Assembly (NCBI GenBank): GCA_025057395.1
Contig: JANWXU010000029.1
Coordinates: 1-37,441, forward strand
Source of the DNA: Bacteroidia bacterium
GTDB lineage: Bacteria > Bacteroidota > Bacteroidia > J057 > JANWXU01
Direction: 5' to 3'
Length of the DNA stretch: 37,441 nucleotides
Below are positions 27,759 through 36,793 of this stretch, piece after piece; the stretch's first letter is position 1; each line of letters starts with the position of its first letter. A model generated the notes under the pieces. That model was given only the letters and a program-made list of their open reading frames with translations. It was not told the DNA's origin and did no database searches. Made by a program: the position numbers and the translations under genes.

Positions 27759-27772
27759 CAACCTTTAGGTTG
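27759..27772. repeat. Short perfect palindrome upstream of the giant gene
   Basis: CAACCT and AGGTTG flank two bases, a perfect 6-base inverted repeat 58 bases before the giant gene's ATG. It lies in the 195-base gap shared with ruvB and could be an operator. No TAnnTTTG element for the giant gene was found in this gap. Confidence 0.25.
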
Positions 27773-27896
27773 TGATGCTAATATAAAAAAAAATTCAAAT
27801 ATTGTATTTTAATCAATAATTCAATGTGCAAATATCTGATAAACAAGTTTTTATTCTTAATTAAGATTGATGAAAACTTACCTAATATCTGAATAA

Positions 27897-28919
27897 ATGG
27901 ATGAAATCTTAAGAAATCTTTCGCGACCTAAAGATTTGAAGGAAGAAAGAGAAGAAATGGAATTGCGCCCCCAATCTTTTAAGGAGTTTGTAGGGCAAGA
28001 GAAAGTACTAGAAAATCTTCAAGTATTTGTAAAAGCAGCTTTATTACGAAAAGAAGCATTAGACCATGTTTTATTTCATGGTCCACCAGGGCTTGGCAAA
28101 ACCACTCTAGCTTATATCATTGCCCAAGAAATGAGAAGCCAAATCAAAATTACTTCTGGCCCTGTCTTGGAAAAACCAGGCGATCTAGCCGGTTTACTTA
28201 CTAACTTGGAAACTTGTGATATTCTTTTTATCGATGAAATTCATCGCCTAAGCCCTATAGTAGAAGAATACTTATACTCTGCCATGGAAGACTATAAAAT
28301 AGATATTATGATTGATAGCGGCCCCAATGCTCGTAGTATACAAATCAATTTAAATCCGTTTACCTTAGTAGGGGCGACCACACGAGCAGGCCTCTTAACA
28401 GCACCACTTTTAGCGCGATTTGGAATTCAATGTCGCCTAGAATATTATGATGCTGAAACTTTGAAGAAAATTATCCTTCGTTCCGCTAAAGTGTTAAATA
28501 CTCCTATTGAAGAAGAAGCGGCTTTCGAAATTGCTAAAAGAAGCAGGGGCACGCCGCGCATAGCCAATCGTTTATTGCGCAGAACTCGAGACTTTGCCCA
28601 AGTCAAAGGAAAGGGCATAATTACTACCGCCATAGCTGAACTTGCCCTTAATTCTCTAGAAGTAGATAGTGCCGGCTTAGACGAAATGGATAAGCGAATT
28701 TTGCTTACTATCATCGATAAGTTCCATGGTGGACCTGTAGGTCTTTCTACTCTAGCTACTGCAGTTGGCGAAGAAGCCGAAACAATAGAAGAAGTTTACG
28801 AACCTTACCTTATTTTACAAGGTTTCTTGAAGAGAACTCCTCGCGGCAGAGTAGCCACCGATAATGCCTATTTACACTTTAATAAAAAATTTCCAGGAAT
28901 AGCCAATTCCCTGTTTTGA
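27897..28919 (+). CDS. ruvB: RuvB, Holliday-junction branch-migration helicase ATPase
   Basis: 340 residues, normal length. RuvB forms hexameric rings that drive RuvA-bound Holliday junctions during recombination and repair. Walker A GPPGLGKT is at 62-69, Walker [10 protein letters not shown] near 110, the sensor segment VGATTRAG near 157, and the arginine-finger/sensor-2 region [13 protein letters not shown] near 218. The C-terminal winged-helix segment [25 protein letters not shown] and [13 protein letters not shown] are typical. ATG 27897 is the natural start. It is a single gene on the plus strand between two large minus-strand surface-protein genes; ruvA and ruvC are not in the window. 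Confidence 0.97.
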   Translation: MDEILRNLSRPKDLKEEREEMELRPQSFKEFVGQEKVLENLQVFVKAALLRKEALDHVLFHGPPGLGKTTLAYIIAQEMRSQIKITSGPVLEKPGDLAGLLTNLETCDILFIDEIHRLSPIVEEYLYSAMEDYKIDIMIDSGPNARSIQINLNPFTLVGATTRAGLLTAPLLARFGIQCRLEYYDAETLKKIILRSAKVLNTPIEEEAAFEIAKRSRGTPRIANRLLRRTRDFAQVKGKGIITTAIAELALNSLEVDSAGLDEMDKRILLTIIDKFHGGPVGLSTLATAVGEEAETIEEVYEPYLILQGFLKRTPRGRVATDNAYLHFNKKFPGIANSLF

Positions 28920-29091
28920 GCCTTTTTTTGTAAAAACCCAACTCGCAGTTCCAGATAGGGTAATTCCTGTCACTTCTCTAAAAATCTTTACTGCTAACCA
29001 TGAAAATAGGTATTGTACTATGATAGTATATAAAGTATAAAAAGAAAAACTTATTTTGTAGGACTACATAAAGCGAGTAAAATTTTACCCC

Positions 29092-29121
29092 AAAAAACGG
29101 AAAGGAGCCTATAGAGGCTCC
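29092..29121 (-). terminator. Probable terminator of the SprB-repeat gene
   Basis: GGAGCCT (29104-29110) and AGGCTCC (29115-29121) form a perfect 7-base stem with a 4-base loop. On the minus strand it is followed by TTTCCG and then TTTTTT. It lies about 80 bases after the stop at 29203. In the plus direction no U-tract follows, so it does not serve ruvB. The rest of the 283-base gap between ruvB and 29203 shows nothing else I can support. Confidence 0.6.
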
Positions 29122-29202
29122 CCCAGTTAAACATACCGTTGCAAAGACAAGTGCCTTATACTACCAGTACTAATAGACATAAAGCATCATGCTTGCCTGC
29201 AT

Positions 29203-32200
29203 TTATCTCTCTCTAATAAAATGATGCATCCACTGCTTCCCCCCTGCGTTTACTATTATAAAATACATACCACTAGTAAGGTCTGTAGTATTTATTGATA
29301 TAACAGGTGCAGGTCCAGGAACCTCCCCTAGCGGGTTTACTTTTCTTTCTTTTCTTACTTCTTTTCCTAATGCATCTAAAATTGAGATATCAATACTTTT
29401 AGCTACAACCAGTTGCTCATCTGGAATATATACATACAACGTATTTTGTGTTGGATTAGGGAAAACTACTAACTTTTCACTACCTGAAGCAGTCAATTCA
29501 TCAAGACTTGTTACAAAATTTGTCCTCCTCCTACAATTATTTGCGTCGGTAACAGTTACTGAATAATTTAACCCAGTAGGCACGTTATCTACAAACCAAG
29601 TTCTTGCATTATTACTCCATTCGTAAGTATAGGGAGGAGTTCCTCCAGATACTGTTAGTTCTATTCTTACTCGATCCGCAGATTGGGGAATAATGCTATG
29701 GCAAATATTAAGCTGAGGATTTAAACTAACATTTACCCTTGAAAAATTACTATTCACGCATCCTCTTTCACCTTGAATATCATTACTATCATAAACTTTT
29801 ATAGTGTATAAACCTGCAAGTGTTGGTATACGTTCACCCTGCATACTAAAGGGATAGGTACGGGTATCATTTTGCCAATGCTCATAGACTTCTACCAAGT
29901 AACTAGGTCTACCCCCCGCAGCTAAAATCGAAATATGCCCACCTTGCAATATATTCCCCCCAGACTCTACCCAATCATAACAGTTAGAACCACTTTGCTG
30001 GGCAGCTAAACGTACAATAGGAAAATTATCAATTCTTATATTTGTAGTCTTAGCACACCCGTTTTCGTCCAAAACTTCTATTGCATAATTGCCCGCTACT
30101 ACAGGAAAAGAATAGTGGTAAACTCCATCTCGCCCTACTGGGTTCACTAAAGGCGTTCGATAGGGAGGAACTAAGTTATTATTTTCATACAAAGATACAT
30201 TATAAGGAGGCATGCCCCCTTTAACTTCAACGTGAATTTGAGTAGTTGGAACTTCGTATATAGAAGGGGAACAAATTGTTGTTTTCTCTGCAGTAGCTTT
30301 CAATTCTAACTCTGGGTCTTGCGAAATTACCAAACGATGAGGATAGCAATATTGGCTAACTCGCAAACAGGCTGTATCTGCCCCTGCTAGGCAACCTGTA
30401 AACGTAAGGGGGGGCAGTACGCATAAGCGATATTCGCCTCTTGGCAAAGGAAAAGTACTAACTTGATTTATTGGGGTTATACCTGCAGCCGTAGTTCGAA
30501 ATACCAGTCGATTAGTATTAAAATCTCTTATTTCATACATACAGTCTAGACAATCGCACCTAATACCTGCACTTGTTTCAACAACAGGGTACTGAACTAC
30601 TTTGATTCTACCCCTATTTTGAGTATTACACGTAGCTGGCTCTGTGGTCACCGGTATAGCGGTAGTCAAAGTATCAAAGTAAAATGAATTAAAGGGAACA
30701 TGAAAACTCTTGAAAAATCTTGTGCGCGAGATCGAATCTAAAACTGCTATTATATAAAATTTTCCTCCCTCTACGGTAAATTGCCCTGTATTGTTTCGAA
30801 ATGAAGTAGTTCCACTCGGACCACGATAGGGAGTACCATTTAAATTCAAAATTTCAAACTGATACCTTCCTTGAAAAGGGCGGTTAGGATTAGGACCTCT
30901 TTTTACATTTAAATTTACATGTCTTACTTCATCAACTTGTATACTGCCCAACCCTCCGGCACATGGATTTTTTTGGCTAGTAATAAAATTCTGAATTGGT
31001 TCATTAAACCCCGTACTTCCTTGGTAGTTACAACAGCTCAAACAATCTAGAGTATTTACTGTTGTTTTAGGTCCTTCAGCCCTACAGCCATTTTGGTCTT
31101 CTACTATTATGTAATATTCCCCCGGTTGAAACAAGGTGAGACGATTACCCACTGGTTGTACATTTGTGAGCACATCTGGGCCTTTATTATTAGCTTGTGG
31201 ATTTTGAATATAATAAAGAGGATAAGCCTTTAACTCTTGATACCTCCTAGCATTAACATCAAAAACTATAGTACCATAAGTTGTGCACGCATCCCAGAAA
31301 GGAGTGTTGACAGCCTCAGAGCGACTAATACTAATAGGATGGGGTTCTTCTAGATTAATAGAAGACACTGTATAAACGTGATTATTAGCATCTTCAATTT
31401 CTACGGAATAAATTCCTGGACCAAGATTGCGAATTTCCGGATCCAAGCCTGCTTGTAAAAGCCGCCCTCTACTATCGTACCACTTGTAAGTATAGGGAGG
31501 CACACCGCCTGAAGCAACTGCTCTTATTATACCACTATGGCTTAGCGAACGATTAGGTGATCGATCATTTAGTACATTGCATAGAATAGGTCGAACAATC
31601 GTATGAGAACCTAACAATTGCGGAGGTGCTACTAAAGAAAAAGAAAATTCATTAGAGCATTCCGGAGATGAAAAGTCTGTTATTTTAACCGTATAATCAC
31701 CTGCACGTAAGCCACTTAGAATCATTTTATCTTGAAAATTGGGTATACTTATAAGGCGTCCTCCTACGTTAGAATACCAATTGATTCTATAAGGCAAATT
31801 AGGGCGACCCGGAACTCCGCCCGAGATACCCACAATACGAATTGCTCCATCATCTCCTGTTAACTTACTAGGAGGAGTTACATGAGAGACAATACGAATA
31901 GGTTCAGGCTCCGAAATACCAAATCTATGTTTCAAAGTGCAGCCCTTGCTATCTTCCACTACTAATTCGTAGGTACCTGCCACAATTCCTACTGTTTGAC
32001 GTCCTTGGGTTAGGGTTGAAACTTTTACTATTTGACCTTGGCTGGTAATCGTACCTCTGCTCGAAAATGTGTTGTTCAACGTTAAAGTATAAGAATAGGG
32101 AGGAACTCCTCCTACTACCCCAAATTCAATATCCCCCGCTACTTCTCCTGCACAATTTATCCGCATTCCTGCAATTTTACTTAAAACACCCGGTGCAAAG

Positions 32201-32274
32201 TGTAGGTTGTTTTGCCCACTTACTCGAACGCATAGCAAAGCTATAATAAATAATAGTATAATTCTACTTTTCAT
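29203..32274 (-). CDS. Secreted SprB-repeat protein with T9SS type A sorting domain
   Basis: 1,023 residues from ATG 32274; an in-frame ATG six codons earlier adds a short segment before the signal peptide (RIILLFIIALLCVRVSGQ), so the later start is preferred. About seven SprB-like repeats are visible, with GGVPPYSYTL, ASGGVPPYTYKWY, VKGGMPPYNVSLY, AAGGRPSYLVEVY and VSGGTPPYTYEWS, each followed by a turn such as GxYxVxVxDxxGC. The C-terminus, VVFPNPTQNTLYVYI to MYFIIVNAGGKQWMHHF, is a T9SS sorting domain. SprB repeats were named from the gliding adhesin of Flavobacterium; this protein is far shorter and may be a surface adhesin or scaffold. A TAACTTTG element on the minus strand at 32376-32369 fits a -7 box but lacks a properly spaced partner. 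Confidence 0.88.
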   Translation of the reverse strand: MKSRIILLFIIALLCVRVSGQNNLHFAPGVLSKIAGMRINCAGEVAGDIEFGVVGGVPPYSYTLTLNNTFSSRGTITSQGQIVKVSTLTQGRQTVGIVAGTYELVVEDSKGCTLKHRFGISEPEPIRIVSHVTPPSKLTGDDGAIRIVGISGGVPGRPNLPYRINWYSNVGGRLISIPNFQDKMILSGLRAGDYTVKITDFSSPECSNEFSFSLVAPPQLLGSHTIVRPILCNVLNDRSPNRSLSHSGIIRAVASGGVPPYTYKWYDSRGRLLQAGLDPEIRNLGPGIYSVEIEDANNHVYTVSSINLEEPHPISISRSEAVNTPFWDACTTYGTIVFDVNARRYQELKAYPLYYIQNPQANNKGPDVLTNVQPVGNRLTLFQPGEYYIIVEDQNGCRAEGPKTTVNTLDCLSCCNYQGSTGFNEPIQNFITSQKNPCAGGLGSIQVDEVRHVNLNVKRGPNPNRPFQGRYQFEILNLNGTPYRGPSGTTSFRNNTGQFTVEGGKFYIIAVLDSISRTRFFKSFHVPFNSFYFDTLTTAIPVTTEPATCNTQNRGRIKVVQYPVVETSAGIRCDCLDCMYEIRDFNTNRLVFRTTAAGITPINQVSTFPLPRGEYRLCVLPPLTFTGCLAGADTACLRVSQYCYPHRLVISQDPELELKATAEKTTICSPSIYEVPTTQIHVEVKGGMPPYNVSLYENNNLVPPYRTPLVNPVGRDGVYHYSFPVVAGNYAIEVLDENGCAKTTNIRIDNFPIVRLAAQQSGSNCYDWVESGGNILQGGHISILAAGGRPSYLVEVYEHWQNDTRTYPFSMQGERIPTLAGLYTIKVYDSNDIQGERGCVNSNFSRVNVSLNPQLNICHSIIPQSADRVRIELTVSGGTPPYTYEWSNNARTWFVDNVPTGLNYSVTVTDANNCRRRTNFVTSLDELTASGSEKLVVFPNPTQNTLYVYIPDEQLVVAKSIDISILDALGKEVRKERKVNPLGEVPGPAPVISINTTDLTSGMYFIIVNAGGKQWMHHFIRER

Positions 32275-32439
32275 AAAACAACTAAGTAACATTATATCAA
32301 AAACTACCTTGAACTAGTTTAGTAAAGATTCTTTTTGCACGCAAGCCCTCAAAACAACTTTTCAAAGCCAAAGTTAGAAAAAATGGATTTCAAATACTAA
32401 ATAGATTCCCTATTTATTAACAAATTTGCTAACGACTTT

Positions 32440-33252
32440 TTACTTTTCCAAAATTACTTGTGCAAGTTGAGGGTCATCCGTAATAATACCATCGATTCCC
32501 CATCCTTTTATTTTTTTTATAGCCTTTTCGTCATTTACCGTCCAACAATACACTTGCAATTTATGATTTTTTAATTTATTAACTAGTCTTTTATTTAATG
32601 CTCTATAATTCCATCCTACCCCTACACAGCCTTGTATACTTTTTTCCCAATGCCAGGGTCTAAGCTTCAAATCAATTACCCATCCTAGTAAAGGAAGCTT
32701 TCCAGTAATAAGCTTTATGCAGGCCAAATAGGGAGCTTTTCTCTTTACTTCTTTTAATATACAGTCGTCGAAAGAAAGGACAAGACAGTGATCCGTAAAA
32801 TTATAAAACTCTAGCTTCTCTACCAATTTTTGTACTACCAAGGTAGAATTTGCACGCTGTGGCTTAACTTCTAGTAAAATGATAGCTTTCCCTCGCAGTG
32901 CAACTAATACTGAATCCAATAAAGGTACCCGTTCGCTACTAAAACCAGAATGAAAATGTGCACCCGCACCCAACTTTACTATTTCACCAGCTTTCATTTT
33001 TTGAACCCTTCCATCAAAACCAGCTGTCCTTTTAAGGTAAGGATCATGAATAACCACAAACTGTGAATCTAAAGTGAAATGAACGTCTAACTCAATATAC
33101 TTGCATCCTAAAGATAGGGCAGAATAAAAGGCAGCCATTGTATTTTCGGGAGCTAAAAGCGCTCCTCCTCGGTGCGCTACTACTATAGGCTGCGCCCAAC
33201 TTTTTATGAAACCTACTATCGTTAGTAATAATATCGAAAATAATTTATACAT
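32440..33252 (-). CDS. Secreted glycerophosphodiester phosphodiesterase
   Basis: 270 residues with a signal peptide (residues 1-20, ending SWAQ). The GDPD family cleaves glycerophosphodiesters to glycerol-3-phosphate and an alcohol, with a metal ion. The active-site set is present: His27-Arg28 in AHRGG, Glu36-Asn37 in PENT, Glu54 and Asp56 in IELDVHFT, and His69 in VVIHDP. Later strands (AIILLEVKP, LVLSFDD, QVYCWTVNDE, WGIDGIITDDP) complete the barrel. Export implies periplasmic or surface hydrolysis of deacylated lipid products. It precedes the SprB-repeat gene by 165 bases on the same strand; joint transcription is possible but not shown. Confidence 0.93.
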   Translation of the reverse strand: MYKLFSILLLTIVGFIKSWAQPIVVAHRGGALLAPENTMAAFYSALSLGCKYIELDVHFTLDSQFVVIHDPYLKRTAGFDGRVQKMKAGEIVKLGAGAHFHSGFSSERVPLLDSVLVALRGKAIILLEVKPQRANSTLVVQKLVEKLEFYNFTDHCLVLSFDDCILKEVKRKAPYLACIKLITGKLPLLGWVIDLKLRPWHWEKSIQGCVGVGWNYRALNKRLVNKLKNHKLQVYCWTVNDEKAIKKIKGWGIDGIITDDPQLAQVILEK

Positions 33253-33358
33253 AAAAATTCATGTTTATGTAGCTTTAATTGAACTAAAAGTCATTACAAG
33301 TGTATAAAAAAATTGATAATTATCTGTTATTACTCTTAGAGTATGCTATACAAAACCT

Positions 33359-33376
33359 CATGGTAACTTCATGGTA
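33359..33376 (+). promoter_or_regulatory. Direct repeat CATGGTA, possible operator
   Basis: CATGGTA occurs at 33359-33365 and again at 33370-33376, an 11-base period, close to one helix turn. The pair lies 13-30 bases ahead of the candidate -7 element of the next gene, where a -33 element would be expected and is missing. An activator-type site is one reading. Confidence 0.3.
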
Positions 33377-33389
33377 CAAGATTTGTGGG

Positions 33390-33397
33390 TATTTTTG
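33390..33397 (+). promoter_or_regulatory. Candidate -7 promoter element
   Basis: TATTTTTG fits TAnnTTTG and lies 26 bases before the ATG at 33424. No TTG/TTTG is at the expected upstream distance. Pattern match only. Confidence 0.35.
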
Positions 33398-33423
33398 GTT
33401 AATCTTCCAAAAGTTTACAAATT

Positions 33424-34269
33424 ATGAAGCAAATTCTTTTACTTGCACTTATTTTAGGCAGCTTTTATTATTCCCTAATTGCACAAAATTGCACGCCTAA
33501 GCGTGATGCCTGTACCATTAGCCAAGGAGGTACTGTTCCAGCCTGTTTTTCACCCGAAAACCCACCCCCCGCCATTAAAGGTCAGCCATATGAATTAGAT
33601 ATGTCTTTCGTTATAGGAAGAACAGTAAAGCAAAGCGGATTGGAAGTTGCCATTTGGCGCCTGGAAATAATCGGCATCGATGGCTTGCCAGAGGGCTTAA
33701 CTTATACTCTCAACAGTGGCAACCCAGCAGATGCTGGAACTAACTCTATGACCTATCCCCCTGATACCAAAAAAGAAATGACAGTTGGTATCTATGGTTG
33801 CGCCAGAATTAAGGGCATCCCTACCAAGGAAACATCTGATACGCATAATATCAAGGTTAAAAGTAATGTATATATCAAATTTACTAATCAAGGTGAGCCT
33901 ACAGGCAATGAAATACCTGTTAGTACATTAGTACCCGGTTTTAATCCTGCGGTTTTTAATTATCCTTTACGTGTAAAAGCAGCCGCTTCGGTGGAAAAGC
34001 AGCTTACGCAAATTTTACAATACAAAATATATCCTAATCCGGCTTCATACGAAGCTACTCTCAGCTATGAATTACAGGAGCACCTCCCAACTAGCGTTGA
34101 AGTATTGGATACACAAGGAAAAATAATTTGGAAAACCGATCCTCAATATCAAGCACCAGGTAAATATTCCGTGGCACTTAGCTCTGATAAATTTCCGCAG
34201 GGGTTGTATTATGTACGCCTCAGGATTGGAGATAAACAAGTAACACAAAAAGTAATGTTTTTGCAATAA
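33424..34269 (+). CDS. Small secreted T9SS cargo protein of unknown function
   Basis: 281 residues. A signal peptide covers residues 1-20 (LLLALILGSFYYSLIAQ). A beta-rich central part has paired Cys (NCTPKRDAC, VPACFSPENPPP) and an Ig-like sequence PPPAIKGQPYELDMSFVI, ending in IDGLPEGLTYTL and GCARIKGIP. The C-terminal 85 residues are a T9SS type A sorting domain: IYPNPASYEATLSY, VEVLDTQGKIIW, FPQGLYYVRLRIGDKQVTQKVM. It should therefore be exported and attached at or released from the surface. I recognise no named function for the central domain; proteins with this putative-Ig plus sorting-domain layout are common in Bacteroidota. It ends at a strong terminator. Confidence 0.85.
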   Translation: MKQILLLALILGSFYYSLIAQNCTPKRDACTISQGGTVPACFSPENPPPAIKGQPYELDMSFVIGRTVKQSGLEVAIWRLEIIGIDGLPEGLTYTLNSGNPADAGTNSMTYPPDTKKEMTVGIYGCARIKGIPTKETSDTHNIKVKSNVYIKFTNQGEPTGNEIPVSTLVPGFNPAVFNYPLRVKAAASVEKQLTQILQYKIYPNPASYEATLSYELQEHLPTSVEVLDTQGKIIWKTDPQYQAPGKYSVALSSDKFPQGLYYVRLRIGDKQVTQKVMFLQ

Positions 34270-34290
34270 AATTATATACTTAACATAAAA

Positions 34291-34329
34291 AGCCTTTCGT
34301 GGCAAATACCACGAGAAGGCTTTTTTTTT
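34291..34329 (+). terminator. Intrinsic terminator
   Basis: AGCCTTTCGTGG (34291-34302) pairs with CCACGAGAAGGCT (34309-34321) with one bulged G and a 6-base loop, followed by nine T. It lies 21 bases after the stop of the small T9SS protein and 29 bases before the TonB receptor start. Confidence 0.92.
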
Positions 34330-34358
34330 AGAAGTAAGTTTTAATTCAATATTTGCTT

Positions 34359-36719
34359 ATGGTTAAACTTCTACTCAAAAATTTTACTCTTAGCCTTATC
34401 ATAGGCTTTTGTTTTTCTCCACTATGGCTCTGGAGTCAAAAAATTTTGGTAAAGGGAACTGTTTTGGACGATGAAACCACACCAGCCGAATTTGTAGAAG
34501 TAATCGGTAATAACGGAGAAAAAATGGTTTTTACCGACGAGAAAGGGAATTACGTGTTAGAGCTCACCCGGAGAGATACTATCATATTAGAATTTCGTTC
34601 CATTGGGAGAGAAAGCAAAATTATAAAAATTGCAGTACCCCCCAATGCTAATGAAATTGTGCATAATATTAGCCTAAAGGTTACAGCGGTTACCATGGGA
34701 GTAGTTACTATCACAGAAAAATTTCAAGAACAGCTTGAAAAAAATACGCTTTCGATAGAAGCTGTTTCCTCTAAACGCCTAGATCAATTCGCAGCTGTAG
34801 ATATTATCAATGCCATGACCATGGTGCCAGGTATTACTATTTACGACGAACAACCAAGTATTCGAGGAAGCAGTGGTTATACTTACGGCGCAGGTTCACG
34901 CGTTTTAACTTTGTTAAATGGCTTGCCCATGGTAACCGCAGATAGGGGCTCTGTAAACTTCGATATGCTTCCCACTGATAATATTAAACAAATCGAAATC
35001 TTTAAGGGTGCAGCTTCTGTGTTATATGGTACCGGTGCAATGGGGGGCGTAATTAATGTAATTACCGATGACCCTAAAGAAACTCCTAGAACTTCAATAC
35101 GTTTTCGAACAGGAATGTTTGATAGACCACCTAACCCTGAAGTAGAATGGGCAGCTCCGCGTAACGGATTAAGCTCTTCTTTACACTTTTTCCATAGCCG
35201 CAGAATTAAAGAAAATTTTGATTTTACTACCCAAGTAGACTTAATATATCGCGAAGGCTATCGCCTATACGAAAATAGTACTCGTGGAAGAGCGCTTATA
35301 ATGGCAAAATATCGTGTACCTAGTGTCACCGGCTTATCTATAGGCCTTAATACCCAATACTTAATAGATTCCACCGGCTTAGTAATTGCCTGGAAAGATT
35401 ACCCTAAAAATGGACTAAAGCCGCGGGATGGTTTTCTATCCTACAATTTTCTTCACCGTATCTCCATAGACCCTTACATCTCCTACTTAGGCAAGCGTTC
35501 ACAACATTTATACCAAGGAAGGATATTTGCTGCTATTAGTTATGTTACTACAGGTAGAGGCCCCGATGCATCTAACCAAGATAACACCTCTGTGCTATAC
35601 TTCAACGAATACCAGTATAAAACCTCGTTTTTAGACGATAATCTTCAAATGATTGCCGGAGTTAACTATACAAGAAGTGTAGTACAGTCCAAAGGCGTAT
35701 ACGGAAACGGCGTAGGAAATCAACTTTCCACATTTTTGCAATTTAAATACGAGTGGAGCAAATTTAACTTTGTAGTAGGAGCAAGGTATCAATACGAAGA
35801 TGTGGAAGGCGATACGTCTATTACTCGCTCTCCCGAAACACCCAAAAAGAAGTCTACCACTATGAACGATCCTATATTTAGAGTAGGAATTAACTATCAA
35901 CCTGCTAAAGCCACCTACCTTCGTATATCTTGGGGGCAAGCTTTACGTAGCCCCTCTGTAGCAGAACGTTTTACCTCTACATTTGCTGGGCCCTTGCAAG
36001 TCTTGCCTAGTCCTGGTATAAGGATAGAAAGGGGGTATAGTGCAGAGGTGGGCATTAAGCAACTTTATAAGTTCAATAAAATTAAAGGATTTATAGACGC
36101 AGCGGCTTTTACTATGCAGTTTAAAGACATGGTAGAATTTTGGGCAGACCAAAGTCGTTTTACTGCGTTTAGAGCACAAAATGTTTCCCGTGCATCTATT
36201 AATGGCTTCGAAATCAATGGAAACTTAGAAAGCCAGATTACTCCTAAATTTAACGTATTTTTTTCGGGAGGAGTTACTTACGTTGATCCTAGAGATTTAA
36301 ACGGCGATCCCGAGTGGGAGGGAGATGCCAAGGCTGAACTCTCTGAAATCCTACTTCGCTTTAGCCGAGGAGGACGTGATAACCCTGTTACTTTAAAGTA
36401 TAGAAATCGCTGGCTGGTACGCTCTAACCTCCAACTTAGTTATTCTAAATTTAGCTTTACTACCAATTATAGCTATACAAGCCACATGGTTAATGTAGAC
36501 AAAGTATTTTTATTAGAACAATTTTTCCCAGGTACCAAAGCCTTTAGAGCAGTACATAATAAAGGCTGGCATTTAGTAGATTTTATTTTTGCTTACCAAA
36601 TCTCCAAAAACATTATTTCTTTCCACATCTTTAATGTTTTTAATACAGAATATGTGACTATTCCCGGGACCCTGGGAGAACATCGCAATTTCGCTATTCA
36701 ATACAAAATCGAATTTTAA
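34359..36719 (+). CDS. TonB-dependent outer-membrane receptor
   Basis: 786 residues from ATG 34359; a TTG two codons earlier is in frame. After a signal peptide (FTLSLIIGFCFSPLWLWSQ) comes a carboxypeptidase-regulatory-like domain (VKGTVLDDETTPAEFVEVIG to LELTRRDTIILEFRSIG), then a plug domain with VPGITIYDEQPSIRGSSG, LLNGLPMVTADRG, DNIKQIEIFKGAASVLYGTG and GGVINVITDDP, and a 22-strand-type beta-barrel ending in an aromatic residue (AIQYKIEF). It should import a ligand across the outer membrane using TonB energy. The ligand is not evident; no SusD-like lipoprotein follows, which argues against a SusC polysaccharide system and leaves siderophore, vitamin or other small-molecule uptake. It is flanked by terminators on both sides, so it is probably a single-gene unit. 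Confidence 0.93.
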   Translation: MVKLLLKNFTLSLIIGFCFSPLWLWSQKILVKGTVLDDETTPAEFVEVIGNNGEKMVFTDEKGNYVLELTRRDTIILEFRSIGRESKIIKIAVPPNANEIVHNISLKVTAVTMGVVTITEKFQEQLEKNTLSIEAVSSKRLDQFAAVDIINAMTMVPGITIYDEQPSIRGSSGYTYGAGSRVLTLLNGLPMVTADRGSVNFDMLPTDNIKQIEIFKGAASVLYGTGAMGGVINVITDDPKETPRTSIRFRTGMFDRPPNPEVEWAAPRNGLSSSLHFFHSRRIKENFDFTTQVDLIYREGYRLYENSTRGRALIMAKYRVPSVTGLSIGLNTQYLIDSTGLVIAWKDYPKNGLKPRDGFLSYNFLHRISIDPYISYLGKRSQHLYQGRIFAAISYVTTGRGPDASNQDNTSVLYFNEYQYKTSFLDDNLQMIAGVNYTRSVVQSKGVYGNGVGNQLSTFLQFKYEWSKFNFVVGARYQYEDVEGDTSITRSPETPKKKSTTMNDPIFRVGINYQPAKATYLRISWGQALRSPSVAERFTSTFAGPLQVLPSPGIRIERGYSAEVGIKQLYKFNKIKGFIDAAAFTMQFKDMVEFWADQSRFTAFRAQNVSRASINGFEINGNLESQITPKFNVFFSGGVTYVDPRDLNGDPEWEGDAKAELSEILLRFSRGGRDNPVTLKYRNRWLVRSNLQLSYSKFSFTTNYSYTSHMVNVDKVFLLEQFFPGTKAFRAVHNKGWHLVDFIFAYQISKNIISFHIFNVFNTEYVTIPGTLGEHRNFAIQYKIEF

Positions 36720-36740
36720 TCAATTTGTTACTTACGTATA

Positions 36741-36782
36741 ATTAAGGCTGAAATTTCAGTAATTTTCAGCCTTAATTTTTTT
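36741..36782 (+). terminator. Intrinsic terminator of the TonB-dependent receptor gene
   Basis: A 13-base perfect stem, with ATTAAGGCTGAAA at 36741-36753 and TTTCAGCCTTAAT at 36764-36776, a 10-base loop and a T-rich tail to 36782. It starts 21 bases after the stop. The stem is symmetric, but only the plus strand has a gene that needs it. Confidence 0.92.
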
Positions 36783-36793
36783 AGTTTTGGAGC

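Noticed and set aside
28920-29202. Possible small RNA or tRNA in the gap after ruvB
   Set aside because: Apart from the terminator-like hairpin at 29104-29121, I found no cloverleaf, promoter pair or conserved RNA element.
35631-36179. Minus-strand open frames at 35631-35939 and 35943-36179
   Set aside because: They are antisense to the TonB-dependent receptor barrel and have no motif or start context of their own.
34359-36719. Possible SusC-type polysaccharide importer
   Set aside because: No SusD-like lipoprotein gene follows, the receptor is shorter than usual SusC proteins, and terminators on both sides make it a single-gene unit.
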